From positions 81,157,735-81,221,734 of the forward strand of contig JAYESD010000002.1 of assembly GCA_036927565.1 (NCBI GenBank): 64,000 bases of DNA, read 5' to 3'. Positions 1 to 11,500 of the stretch are shown here, in pieces. Source of the DNA: Tuctoria greenei. Taxonomy: Eukaryota; Streptophyta; Magnoliopsida; Poales; Poaceae. The position numbers and the translations under genes were made by a program. The notes under the pieces were generated by a model. The model was given only the letters and a program-made list of their open reading frames with translations. It was not told the DNA's origin and ran no database searches. Numbering within the stretch: the first letter of the stretch is position 1; each line of letters starts with the position of its first letter.

Positions 1-1838
1 CCCAGGGAGTACTGCCAACCATAACCAAGCCCAATCCGACTCCCCTTCCCCTATGCGCCAAATGATCCACTCAATACTAGCAATACCCTTATTAGTCAGC
101 TACACTGCACCCGTACTTGGCCTTGTGGTGGCACTGTTGTCCTGGCCTATTCTCGCATTAGCGGGTCCTTAGATTTAAAGCAAGCAAACCACCATGATAT
201 CCAACCCATCCACATACCATGCTTGCTTAGATCACCCATTACCATGTCATATTAACCAGTTCATATTAACCATAATCTCATCAATGCATAATTAAATAGT
301 ATAACTATTTTCCCATCCCAATTAATTAAGCCAAACAAAAAGGTATAAAGCCGTTCCCGACTCTTTACCATGTATTCCAGGTGACAAGGGTGGTTAAACA
401 ACGCTAGTAAACTTCCTATCATAGGATTTCTCATCAAATTGACACAAGCATGCAATTTTGAAACAAAAACATTTATTGTCAAAACAGGACAATATGTTGA
501 AGGACACTTGCCTTGCTCTTGAGCCTGGTTAGGATCAAAGTCTTCAAACTCCTGGTGTTGGAGATCCTCCGCAACACTCTCTAGCGCCAATCCATCTATA
601 AGTGCACATATATTACTCAATATGACATGAAATGCATGAATAATATAAATGCAAAGCAAAACTAGTTATTGAGTTGTTAATGATGTTTACTAACTAGTTC
701 TAATATCTTTTAACAAGTTTGAATAGATTTGGAATTGATTCAAGTCAATTTAGATTTATCTCAACAGGAAATAAATTGCAAAATCGGACTAGTCCGCTAT
801 AGGGCCGGACTAGTCCGCCCGTCGTAGGAACAGCGAACTAAGGTTTTCTAGATCGACGTGAATTTGGAGAAACGGGGTCGAATTCATGTGAGAAAAAGAG
901 AGTAGAAGGTATACCAGGTGTTTAGGACTCCAATGAATCAAGGGTTTTGGAGGCAACACTTGGATCTTGACGATCTAGGCTTGATGAAGAGTTTGAAGGT
1001 GAATTGGTGATGAAGAACAAAAACTTGATGGATATCTTGATCCTCTATTGTTTCCTACTCTTCTTCTTGTTCAGGATATCCTTCTCTCTCCTTGATGGCG
1101 GCTCCCACGAAATAGGGTTGGGTGGTCTTTCAATTGAGGCAAAATGATGCAAAGTGAAGGGGTGGGGTTGTTTATATAGAGGTGGAGGCTAGGGTTTCAA
1201 TGAATTCGTGTTTGGGGAGGGTTCAGGCCGGTGTGGGGTCCCACATGGGCTCCAAAAAGAGTTAGACATGATGTCCTTAGTCCCACTTAAAGTAAAACCC
1301 AAAAAAAAACAAGTCGTGAAACAGAGGATCAACTCGGAGTCACGATTTATCGGACAAGTCCGCAAAAGGCGAGACTCGTCCGAAGTTAGACAAAGAGATA
1401 TTAGACAAGTTCAGACCGGACAACAGACAAGTCCGAACTTGGTCAGAGGGAAATTAGACAAGTGTAGCAAAAACCGGACAAGTCCAATTTTAGTCAGATG
1501 AAAAACAAACAAATCCGCTGGAATACCTGACTAGTCCAGGGACTTAGCAAAATTTCCAAGGATTCGATACACCGGACTAGTCCGCAATGCACCAGACAAG
1601 TCCAAAAGTGTCCAGAGAGAAAAACAGACCAGTCCGTAGCAAAACGGACAAGTCCGACGAAGGTCAGAGAGAAATCGGACTAGTCTACACCGAAAACGGA
1701 CTAGTCCGCACTCCTCAGAACTTTTGAGTGCGGTTTTACTCTAAATTCATTTTAAACTCATTCATTTTTATGAGGATTAATGTTAGACGTGTATATGAAC
1801 CTATGCAATGCATGATGCATGAAAATGAGGGTGTTACA
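1..1838 (-). mobile_element. Tekay/Del-type gypsy LTR (X1), truncated by window start
   Basis: This is one of three copies of a long LTR family (X1; X2 at 34856-37602; X3 at 45003-47815). Read on the minus strand it starts TGTAACACCCTC at 1838 and runs off the left edge. Its family is assigned through X3, which is followed by a primer-binding site and a Tekay-like gag. A TATA box (TATATAAA on the minus strand) lies at 1171-1178. CGGAC-TA/AA-GTCCG dyads lie upstream of it (1351-1715), with two more downstream (about 785-825). It has no coding capacity; small ORFs here are chance. Confidence 0.85.
1351..1715. repeat. GGAC-NN-GTCC dyad array in LTR X1
   Basis: Many imperfect copies of CGGACAAGTCCG and CGGACTAGTCCG lie upstream of the LTR TATA box. 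Several have decayed by single changes such as C to T. The same array sits at the same place in LTRs X2 and X3. Confidence 0.85.
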
Positions 1839-2037
1839 ATTATTTCAAACTTTTCATTAATATTCATTAGAGCTTGTATTTAAGGATATTATGAATTGTG
1901 TAATAAAAGTACTTAATTAATCTTGTTCCATGGTAATTTTCTGTATATCCTTTTGTGAATGCTCACGTGTATGTGTGTTGAACATCCTAGGCACACATAT
2001 GCGTTCACTTGGTTCATTTTTGGAACCAGGTGTCACA
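1839..2037 (+). mobile_element. 3' tail of a second, plus-strand X-family LTR
   Basis: The last roughly 200 bp match the 3' end of X2 and X3, including the closing segment ending GGTGTCACA. It is joined directly to the start of the minus-strand X1 at 1838/1839. X1 therefore probably inserted near the 3' end of this older plus-strand LTR, or an inversion occurred. The partner target duplication is outside the window. Confidence 0.7.
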
Positions 2038-2360
2038 GGCACACTACTGCGGCTTGGTGATAAGAATGGTGACTGATTCACACGCAAAAGATGGCGAGAA
2101 CCGACCTGAACACTAGTATAAATAGGACCCCTCACTTCAACACACACCACTCAAGCATTTTCTCTTGTATACACTAGTTCTCCTAGTTCCTTAATGGAGG
2201 TTATGCTGTAGAGAGGAGCCTCTAGTCCCAAGTCCAAATTGGGAAAGGTATGGCTCATGTATCTTTTTCTTTATTAGTGACTTTATGCTTTATGATAGTG
2301 TTATTATTCGTCTTTACTTATTCATATACATGGAAAAAGCGTTCCTTGTTTGGTTGTGGG
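2038..2360 (+). mobile_element. Fragment of family-Y LTR, plus strand
   Basis: It matches the reverse complement of about 9310-9650 in the family-Y solo LTR, including a TATA box (TATAAATAG near 2119) and a shared downstream leader. It is broken on the left by the X-family LTR tail and on the right by Sirevirus A, whose LTR begins at 2361 directly after GTGGG. Confidence 0.7.
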
Positions 2361-2640
2361 TGAAAGTGCATCTAGGCATTCCCTTGTGGGTTTTGGACGA
2401 TTGATGACAAACAAATAAGATCCGAATGAACTCATTGAGATGAATGTAGGTTAAATCAAATGAGATAGTTTGGTGCACTCAAAAAGTGAAAAATGAAGTG
2501 ATAAAAAAAGAAAAGCCCAATTGATGAATGAAGCGCAAAGTAGACTTAATTGTATAGGATGTGTGTGAGAGACACATCCCAAGAGCTCAAGTCTTAGCAT
2601 AGGAGTAAGGGCTTAAAATCAATCTTAATAATTCACTAAG

Positions 2641-3106
2641 CACCGGACTAGTCCGTTCAACTCTCTGGAGTCTCACTTCACAGTGCACCGGACTAGTCCG
2701 TTGTAAAACCAGACTAGTCCATTGTAAAACTGGACTAGTCTGTCCAACTTTCTGTAATGTCACTTCATAGTGCACCGGACTAGTCCGTTCGTGGACTGGA
2801 CTAGTCCATTAAACTCTTTGATATTCCATAAGACTGTGCACCGGACAAGTCCGACCATGAATCGTACTAGTCCGAGAAACTCTCTGATGTTTCATAATGC
2901 AATGCATCGAACATGTTTGTTCACGGACCGGACTAGTCCGAGAAACTTTCAGATGTTCCAATACATAGGGCACCGGGCAAGTACGTCTCCTACCGGACTA
3001 GTCCTGTGTACCTCACACAAATTAGGGTTTTAGTGTGTTGCACATTCCACGCAAATTTTACACAACACAACGGACAAGTCCGGTCCCCTGAGCGGACTAG
3101 TCCCGC
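2641..3106. repeat. Paired dyad array upstream of TATA, Sirevirus A LTR
   Basis: The array holds about ten CGGAC-TA/AA-GTCCG dyads, mostly in pairs with starts 20-22 bp apart. Pairs are separated by a related spacer, giving units of roughly 65-75 bp. The last dyad ends at about 3105, 37 bp before the TATA box. Confidence 0.88.
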
Positions 3107-3142
3107 CGTCGGGATCCCTAACGGTAATATTTTTGGAAACAC

Positions 3143-3150
3143 TATAAATA
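3143..3150 (+). promoter_or_regulatory. TATA box of Sirevirus A LTR
   Basis: TATAAATA inside the LTR, 37 bp after the last dyad. The same arrangement occurs in the LTRs of Sireviruses B and D. Confidence 0.7.
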
Positions 3151-3916
3151 GGAGATCCACGACCGCACAAACACAACTATGGTATTCCACTGTTCATAAC
3201 TCAAACCCTACCACCGCCACTTGTCCTAAGAGCACAAAAACACATCTCCCCACGCATCTAAAGTTCTCAAAAGTGAAATTCTTTGAGTATTTAGATTTGG
3301 GATTGGGTGATCGTTGTCTACGCGTCATTGAGCTCTTGGGGTTTGATATCTTTACACTCTTGCATTACTTGTAATCTTTTCGAGTGTATTAGATCATCCT
3401 TTTTCTGCTGTAATTCTTGTGGGAGCCCTCAATGTTTGAGGTTGCTCCATCAACTCGGTGATACCCGTGATAGTGGAATCAAGTCGGCCTTGTATGGTGA
3501 CTTGATGAGGGAAAGGGTTTGAAGAGACCCGACTCTGTGTGGTCCTCCTCAAGGAGGATGTATATCTCTTTGGTGAGATCGAACCTCGGTAAAAATTCGT
3601 GTCCCGTGCGCTCATTTCTTTACTTTTGCAAGTTTCATCATCTAGGGCATTAGAACAGATCTATCGAGTAATTTGTGTTTCACATGCAAGTTTACAATAT
3701 TGATAGTTCAATCAAGTTTGTTTGACTAGTAATTAAATTCCGCTGCTATAACATTCACAATCTTTGCATCAACACTTGATCAGTTCACAACACATCAGCA
3801 CACTGGAATAGTCCGAAGTTACTCCGAACAAGTCCAGTCCCTCAGGTATTTAACGATTTGATTAACTGTGCTGGAAAACTTTAAAATCCTATTCACCCCC
3901 TCTAGTCCACATTCAA

Positions 3917-3929
3917 TTGGCATCAGAGC
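3917..3929 (+). other. Primer-binding site of Sirevirus A
   Basis: TTGGCATCAGAGC lies one base after the LTR and matches the usual initiator tRNA-Met primer site (TTGGTATCAGAGC) with one change. Confidence 0.85.
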
Positions 3930-3969
3930 AGGCTCTCCATCTATGAGACTCACCTCTCAGAGAGATCCA

Positions 3970-5766
3970 ATAGCCTCAGAAGAACAATGAGATCCCGAAG
4001 GTGCCCAATGCCGAAGATGAACATGACACAAAGGCATTCAATATACTCAAGGAGAACAAACACGATGATGAAGAAGTACGTCAACTAAAGGCACTTCTAA
4101 GAAAGAATCTTATAAGCAAAAAGGGCGAGGAAGAAGATGATAAGACAATGGGGAGTGGTAATCATGACTACTCTTGATATTCTTATAATTACAATCGTTT
4201 AAATTCTAAAAATTATTATCTTTCAATTCCCATGGGAAAGCCTCCTCATTTCGACGGAAATGATTATACCATGTGGAAATATAATATGAAAATGCATATA
4301 ATCTCCTTGAATCCCAGTCTTTGGCATGTTGTGTGTACATGTGTAGATATCCCGGATAACAACGATGAACTCACTCCAGAGCAAGAGCAAGAAATTCACC
4401 GCAACACACAAGCCGTTGCAGTGATCACTTCTTCCTTGAGCTGAGAAGAGTTCACCAAGATTGATGGACTAGAAAGTGCCAAGGAAATCTAGGATACACT
4501 CAAGACAACTCAAGAAGGAAATAGATCAGTCCGTGAAGCAAAAATTGAAATTCTTGAAGGAGAATTGGGGAGGTTTGCCATTGAGGAGGGCGAATCACCT
4601 CAATAAATGTACAACCGAATGAAAGCACCCATCAACAAGATCAGGTCCTATGGGAGCAAGAAGTGGACTGATCATGAAGTCGTGAAGAGGATGATTAGAG
4701 CATTTATGCCAAGAAATGTCACCTTGTGCTCTATGATCCGAGAAAGCCCAGGGTTTCATAAATGACTCCGGATGAATTATTGGGGAAGATTATCAACCAT
4801 GAGATGATGGATAAGCAGGCCCAATACATCAAAGACTTAGCTAAACTTACTTCCTCTAAGAAGAAGGACGTTGTCCTCAAAGCAACTTGCAAGCCTAAAG
4901 GAAAGGAAGGTCGTGAAGCACAAGATGATGAAGACACAAGTGATGTGAGCACCGATATGGATGATGAAGAGATGTCGCTCTTCATCAAGAAATTCAAGCG
5001 CATGATTAGAATAAGGAAGGGCAACAACTCAAGTGATGGGAAGAGCTAACAGAGAGGAAAATACAAGGCACAACATACCTGCTACAACTGTGGTGAGTAT
5101 GGACACTTTATGGTTAACTGCACATATGAAGAAAATAAGAAGAAGAAGGAAGCAAAGCCACAAGAGAAGAAGATCTTCAAGAAAAGAAGGCAAGCTCACC
5201 AAGCGCACATTGGCAAGGAGTGGGACACAAATGACGAGTCCTCCTCCGTTGAAGAAGAGGAGATGGATACCATTGCCATCAAGAAGTCTACGCTGTTATC
5301 GAACATGGGAGGATGGGAGACTCATAATCATACTTGCCTCATGGCTAGGGAAGGCAAGAAAAATGTTCGACTTACACCTCCATCACTTAAGTCCTCCATT
5401 GATGATTTTGATAACTCTAGTGAAAATTAGGGATTGTTTAAAGGTTTAAGTAAAACTACTTTAAAGAAAATAAAAATGTTGTCGGGTGAAATTTTTGAGA
5501 AGGAGCTTGTCAATCGAAAAGAAGATATGCTCATCTGCGAAAGGAAAAGATATCAAGATGTTGAGAAACTCTTTGAGCTTGAGAAGTAGAAGAGCAAGAA
5601 ACTTGAGCATGAGCTAGCCTTGAGTAAGGAAACTTACTCAAAACTAGAAGACTCACACGGCAATCAAAGATGAACTTGCTAACTTGTTAAAAGTTAACAA
5701 AATCCTTGAAGTGCAAGTTGAGTCACTCAAGCAAAGTGACTCCTCCTCCTCCAAGAGCTCACCTTC
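3970..5766 (+). pseudogene. Sirevirus A gag, degraded
   Basis: Gag is the capsid/nucleocapsid protein that packages element RNA. The reading frame aligns with the gag of Sirevirus B: the MGKPPHFDG block at 4232, a zinc knuckle of the form CX2CX4HX4C (CYNCGEYGHFMVNC, near 5080-5125), then basic and coiled-coil stretches. The ATG used in B is ATA here (3970-3972). In-frame stops occur at about 4441, 4489, 4603, 5047, 5428 and 5587, with a frameshift near 4762. At about 5766 the sequence jumps from the gag coiled coil straight to the pre-integrase zinc region, so the gag C-terminus and the whole protease are deleted. It is dead as a gene. Confidence 0.9.
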
Positions 5767-8278
5767 CATGTCGGGATGAGGAATCTGCAAAAACTTCTAA
5801 AAGGTGGTCACATCCGAGGTTTAAAAGATGTTGTTTTTGAGAAAGACAGGTCGTGCAGTGCATGCCAGGCGGGAAAACAAGTTGGAGCACCACACCTCGC
5901 CAAGAACATGATGACTACCTCAAGATCGCTGAAACTTCTTCACATGGACCTCTTCAGTCCAATTGCTTATATAAGCATCAACGGTAACAAATATGGATTG
6001 GTTATTGTTGATGATTTTTATAGATTTACCTGGGTGTTTTTCTTGTATGATAAGTCAGAAACTCAGGGAATCCTCAATAAATTTCTGAAAAGGGTGCAAA
6101 ATGTATTCTCCTTAACCATCAAGAACATTAAAAGTGACAATGGAACGGAGTTCAAGAATACTCAAGTTGAGGAGTACCTAGATGAAGAAGGAATAAAGCA
6201 TGAATTTTCAGCACCCTACTCCCGTGAACAAAATGAGGTGGCCAAAAGGAAAAACAGGACGCTTATCGAGATGGCGAGGACAATGCTGGATGAACACAAG
6301 ACTTCAGACCGATTTTGGGCTGAAGCAGTAAACACCGCTTGTCATGCCACAAATCGGCTATATCTTCATCGACTTTTGAAGAAAACGCCACATGAGCTCC
6401 TCACCGGTAAGAAACCAAATGTTTCATATTTCAAAGTATTTGGATGCAAATGTTTTATCTTGAACAAGAAATTGAGGACTTTGAAGTTTGCTTCAAAATC
6501 TAATGAATGGTTCTTGCTTGGTTATGATTCGAATGCCTACGCCTATCGTGTCTTCAACAAAGTCTCTGGCATTTTTGAATTAGCACGTGACGTAATGTTT
6601 GATGAAACTAATGGCTCACAAGTGGATCAAGTTGATAAATGTGAGCAGATCAAGAAGAAGCCCCATGCCAAGCATTTAGGAGGATGGCACTTGGTGATAT
6701 TCGACCTCAAGAGCAATCACAAGACTCAAGTGCTCCAGATGAACCTCAACAGGAAAGCAATGATCAAGGGTGAGCTCATGCACAAGATCAAGATCAGGAA
6801 GATCAAGAAGATCAATATAATCATGGAAGCAATGATCTAGGGGGAGACAATGACAATGAAGAAAAGGAAGTGCAAGCAACTTCACAAGTCCCTCACCCAA
6901 GAGTACATCAGAGTATGCAAAGAGATCATTCAGTCAACAACATCATTGGAGACATTGCTAAGAGAGTAACCACTAGATCTTGCATAGCTAATTTATGTGA
7001 ATATTACTCTTTTGTCTCTTTTCTGGAACCATACAGGGTAGAAGAAGCACTAAAGGATCCAAATTGGGTGATTCCAATGCAAGAAGAGTTGAACAACTTC
7101 AAGAGAAATGAAGTATGGGAGCTTGTAGAAAGACCAAAGGCGAACATCATAGGAACCAAATGGGTCTTTCGGAACAAGCAAGATGAACATGGAATGGTAA
7201 CAAGAAATAAGGCGCGACTTGTGGCGAAAGGTTACTCTTAGGTCAAAGGTTTGGACTTCGATGAAACTTTCGCTCCCGTAGCTAGACTTGAGTCCATTCG
7301 TATTTTATTGGCATATGCTAATCACCATAATTTTAATCTATATCAAATGGATGTCAAAAGTGCTTTCCTGAATGGTCCCATTAAGGAGGAAGTTTACGTG
7401 AAGCAACCACTAGGATTTGAAGATCAAGAGTATCCCAACCATGTGTATAAACTGCGTAAGGCTCTCTATGGCCTCAAACAAGCTCCTCGAGCTTGGTATG
7501 AGTGCCTTAGAGATTTTCTAACCCAAAATGGTTTTAAAATTGGAAAAATATGATTATACTTTGTTTACAAAACATTTTTATGCTCATCTATTTGTCTGTC
7601 AAATCTATGTTGATGATACTATTTTTGGTTCTACTAATAAATCCTTTTGTGAGAGTTTAGCAAAATTATGTCAGACAAATTCAAGATGTCAATGATGGGA
7701 TAATTGAAGTCCTTCTTGGGATTCCAAGTGAAACAATTAAGAGAAGGCAATTTCATAAGCAAAACCAAGTACATACACGCAAGACATCCTCAAGAAGTTC
7801 AATATGGGCAAAGCCAAGCCCATCAAGACACCCATGGCAACTAATGGACATCTCGATCTCAACAAAGATGGTCCAAATATGGATCAAAAGGTATATCGGT
7901 CTATGATTGTTTCCTTACTTTATATATGTGCATCTAGGCCAAATAGCATGCTTAGTGTTTGTATGTGTGCAAGGTTTCAAGCCACAACTAAAGAGTGCCA
8001 CTTAATAGCTGTAAAAAGAATTTTAAGATATCTTGTGCACACACCTAACTTGGGCCTTTGGTATCCCAAATTATCCAAGTTTAACTTAATAGGACATTCC
8101 GATGTCGACTATGCAGGACACAAAGTCGATAGAAAGAGAACGTCAGGAACCTGCCAATTTCTTGGCAGATCCTTAGTTTCATGGTCATCTAAAAAGCAAA
8201 ACACCATGGCTTTTTCCACAGCCCAAGCGGAGTATGTTGCAGCCGGTAGTTATTGTGCACAACTGCTTTGGATGTGAC
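5767..8278 (+). pseudogene. Sirevirus A pol, first part (integrase, RT, RNase H start)
   Basis: This is copia-type pol lacking protease. The order is a pre-integrase HHCC zinc region (5776-5900), integrase core (HMDLFSP, KSDNGTEF), RT with YVDD at 7606-7617, and RNase H (about 8090-8278). The third catalytic glutamate of integrase, in the motif that reads VAERK in Sirevirus B, is lysine here (VAKRK, near 6240). Stops or frameshifts occur at about 6838, 7240, 7551 and 7554-7800. The frame breaks at 8278 where gypsy element G is inserted, and resumes at 39535. Confidence 0.92.
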
Positions 8279-8583
8279 TGTCGAAGTGTGCACTAGGACA
8301 CTTCCCCCAGTACTACTAAGAAGTAGTCCGTAGAGGTTCGTATTCGGTTGGGGCGCAAAGCGAAATCAAGCACAAGATGGTGACATGGAAGATTTTACAT
8401 GGTTCGGGCTGCTAGAGCGTAATACCCTTCTCCACAGGGTGTGTGTTGATTGTATGAGCAAGTATGAGCTTGTGTGCGTGTGCGATCAGCTGAGATTGGA
8501 TGCTTTCTATCGTGCAGCACAACCCTTTTATATGCTAAGAACTGACTATTACAGTTCGAGTCCAGCCTGACAAGTGGCCCCGA
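8279..8583 (-). mobile_element. G 3' LTR, segment 1
   Basis: It matches 38685-38990 of the intact right LTR. It stops at GGCCCC where the family-Y solo LTR is inserted. The LTR continues at 12952 and again at 24259. Confidence 0.88.
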
Positions 8584-11500
8584 TATTGAAGGCTACTAAC
8601 GTCACATATCATCTCTCGAAAGAAATGAGGACCGCAAGCGCACGAAAACTATAGTGTAGCATTTCACCCAAGACTATTCCCAAGGGTATCATATTTATTC
8701 CAAAGGAAGGCAATGGAGTAAAGTAGACACTATTCTTATGATCAAGCTACGGGATACTAATCAATTATCAAGACAGGGGTAAGTTGATAATATGGGTATT
8801 GTGACACACACCTAAGCAATCTATTCTAAGGGTAAATGGGTCCTAATGGAGATTAGACTACGAGTTGGGGAGTTACTCCTACAATGCTTCTAATATACAT
8901 ATACATAGCCTAGGTTAGGTACTAACGAGCATGTCAATGGTGAGTACTTATGCTAAGTTGTTCAACATATCAGGCACGGGTTTACCCCTAGCAATACTAG
9001 GACGACTTCCGCCAAGAGCCTGTGGCCTAGCCGAACGTGGAGGATTACAAAGGATAGATAGGACCGTCACCACCTACTGCGTACCTCTTCAATCCGTGGG
9101 TCTATGAGACATACAACGCTACTTACTATCCTAGCACCATGCTAGCATACTAAGTAAATACCTTAAGAATCATGACATCTTAAGGCAATGACTAACCTAA
9201 ACATCGTTGAATCAATGTTGAGACATATCATAAGTTATTCATATTAACATGATCATATCATAACTAATTAGACTATAGTGAGGGTTGGTAGTGTTTATGA
9301 TGATTAATCAAGAGTGATATGGCATGATCATAAATACTACTACCACATACATGGAATCCACAATCAAACAAGAAATGCTTCATCCAAGTATAAGAATAAA
9401 AGAAGATTAAAGATAATATCTTTATTATGCATAAAGTCACAAATATAAGAAAAGATACATGAGCCATACCTTCCCTAATTTGGTCTTGGGACTAGAGGCT
9501 CTCCTCTCTATAGCCGAACTCCACTAAGGACTAAGAAAACTAGTGTATACAATAGAATGATGCTCAAGTGGTGTGTGTTGAAGTGAGGGGTGAGAGGTTC
9601 TATTTATAGATTGGAGAAGGGTGGGTTCCCGCCACCAAAAGCATGCGAATAAGTCACCCATGACTTCTTCAAGCCGGGAGGAGCCAACACGTGACATTTG
9701 ACCGGGTTTGGCGCCACTCCCTAGTCAGCCGACTAGGGAGGTCGACTGACCTGGTCTCAGCCCCGTTGGGGCTGTGTTTCCTCCAGGTCTCTGCTAGGTG
9801 GGTCCCATTGACTAATATTGGTGCTACACTGTTGGATGGCCTCGGATACTTATGTTTGTGGGCCCTTTGATCCATGTGGTGCCACATGTCGTCACTTGAT
9901 TGGCTGGAATGATATTTTATAGGATCTATCTCCTTGTTTCACTTCAGTTCTGCATAAAATGCCTGCATGCACTACTTTCTCCATGGGCAAGTGGAAATAG
10001 GTTAAATAGAAAGGTGATGTGTGCAAGAAATGATATTTCCTTCTGTGACACCTGGTTCCGAAAATGAACCAAGTGCAGTATATGTGTGCCCAGGATGTTT
10101 AATACACATATACAAGTGATTCACAAATGATAAACAGATAATTACCACAACTCAAATTATTAAATAAGTACTTTTATTACAATATCCAAATAATCTTCAT
10201 ATTATAACTCTAATGATCATTATTAAACTATAATTGCAGCGAAAATAATCTAATTAATCAACTAAGCAAACAGGGAAGCGCGGCTCCAAGCAACACCACA
10301 GGCAGAGCTGACGGCAGCACACACCCTAGTACTCCGCATTATCCTCATGATACTCCCAAACAACACCTGAAACTGTTGGGGGGGGGGGGATTGCAAAGGT
10401 GCGTACATGTCGTACTTAGCAAGTGTGGAAAGTATGACATGTAGCTGATTCAAATGACGACAATAATAATGGCTAAGTGCTGAAAAGTACATTAAAACAT
10501 TTCAAAAGCAATATTTTATAGATGTGTGAAGTAAACCCATCATAAACCATATAATCATCATAATATCAGTCCATATTTCGATACCATCATCCATATTCCA
10601 GATTATTACCATCAATCATATCCAATACCAGAATTTACTCCATAACCAGCTATAATCATTACCAAACCATAACCTGTACCAAACCATCCCAATTCTAGGT
10701 TCCCTCTAATCATGTTGGTCATCCAGGCGCTCATAATCGGGAGCACAGCTATCATGATAGTTTTAATAGACTCTGCAGAGTTTGTACCACTTTACCGACG
10801 TGTTTGTGATTTCATCACTCGTTGGCGACTGAAGAACCTACCTTATGCCAATTACACTTCCTTTGGTGTATGGAAAGAGATCACAATAGCCTTTACAAAG
10901 GGATTACTAGCCTATTTAGACCTCGGGGAGGTTTCACTGATGGCGATGCCTCCAACTGAGCACATCTTCAACCAATGGCCCCCTCTTGAGCCTTTTGGAT
11001 CCCATAGTAGTCCCACCAATCCTCAACAAACTCAATCCGACTACCCCTTCCCTAAGCATCCTTAATGGTCCAAACAGTACTAGCAAAGCCCTACTTAATC
11101 AGCTACGCCACAGCCATACTTGGCCTCATGGTGGCACTATAGTCCTGGCTTATTCTCGCACGAACCTGTCCTTAGATCTAAAGCAAGCAAACCACCATAA
11201 CATCCTAATCATAATCTCATAAATTCATAATTAAGTTAAGTGGTATAGTTGTGGTCCTATCCCAATTAATTAAGCGAAGCAAAAAGGTAAAAAGCCCATC
11301 CCGACTCTCTACCATAAATTCCAGGTGACAAGGGTGGTTATACAACGCTAGTAAACTTCCTATCATAGGATTCCTATCAAATTGACACAAGCATGCAGTT
11401 TTGCGAACAAAACATTTATTTTAAAAACAAGATCAATATGATTCAAGAACACTTGCCTTGCTCTGATGGATGGGGTTGCTCAAGTGCTTCAAAGTCTTGG

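Larger units (their letters stand above)
2361..3915 (+). mobile_element. Sirevirus A 5' LTR
   Basis: A 1,555-bp LTR that begins TGAAAGTGCATCTAGG and ends CACATTCA. It is followed after one base by a primer-binding site. It holds a dyad array (2641-3106), a TATA box at 3143-3150, and weaker dyads near 3803-3840. The ends match those of Sirevirus B and D LTRs in reverse orientation. The 5' flank GTGGG (2356-2360) is the candidate TSD; the 3' LTR is outside the window. Confidence 0.88.

Noticed and set aside
2587..3374. ORFs encoding repeated R-T-S-P or G-L-V-R peptides
   Set aside because: They are translations of the dyad array (CGGACTAGTCCG read in different frames and strands); they recur wherever the array occurs and are not conserved as proteins.
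3917..3929. tRNA gene remnant
   Set aside because: Only the 13-base primer-binding site matches tRNA-Met; there is no cloverleaf. The same holds at 22808, 47818 and 63732.
10380..10391. Poly-G run as a functional signal
   Set aside because: G runs also occur at 13078-13087 and 50508-50519 next to LTR ends of different families; length varies between copies, consistent with slippage. I make no functional claim.
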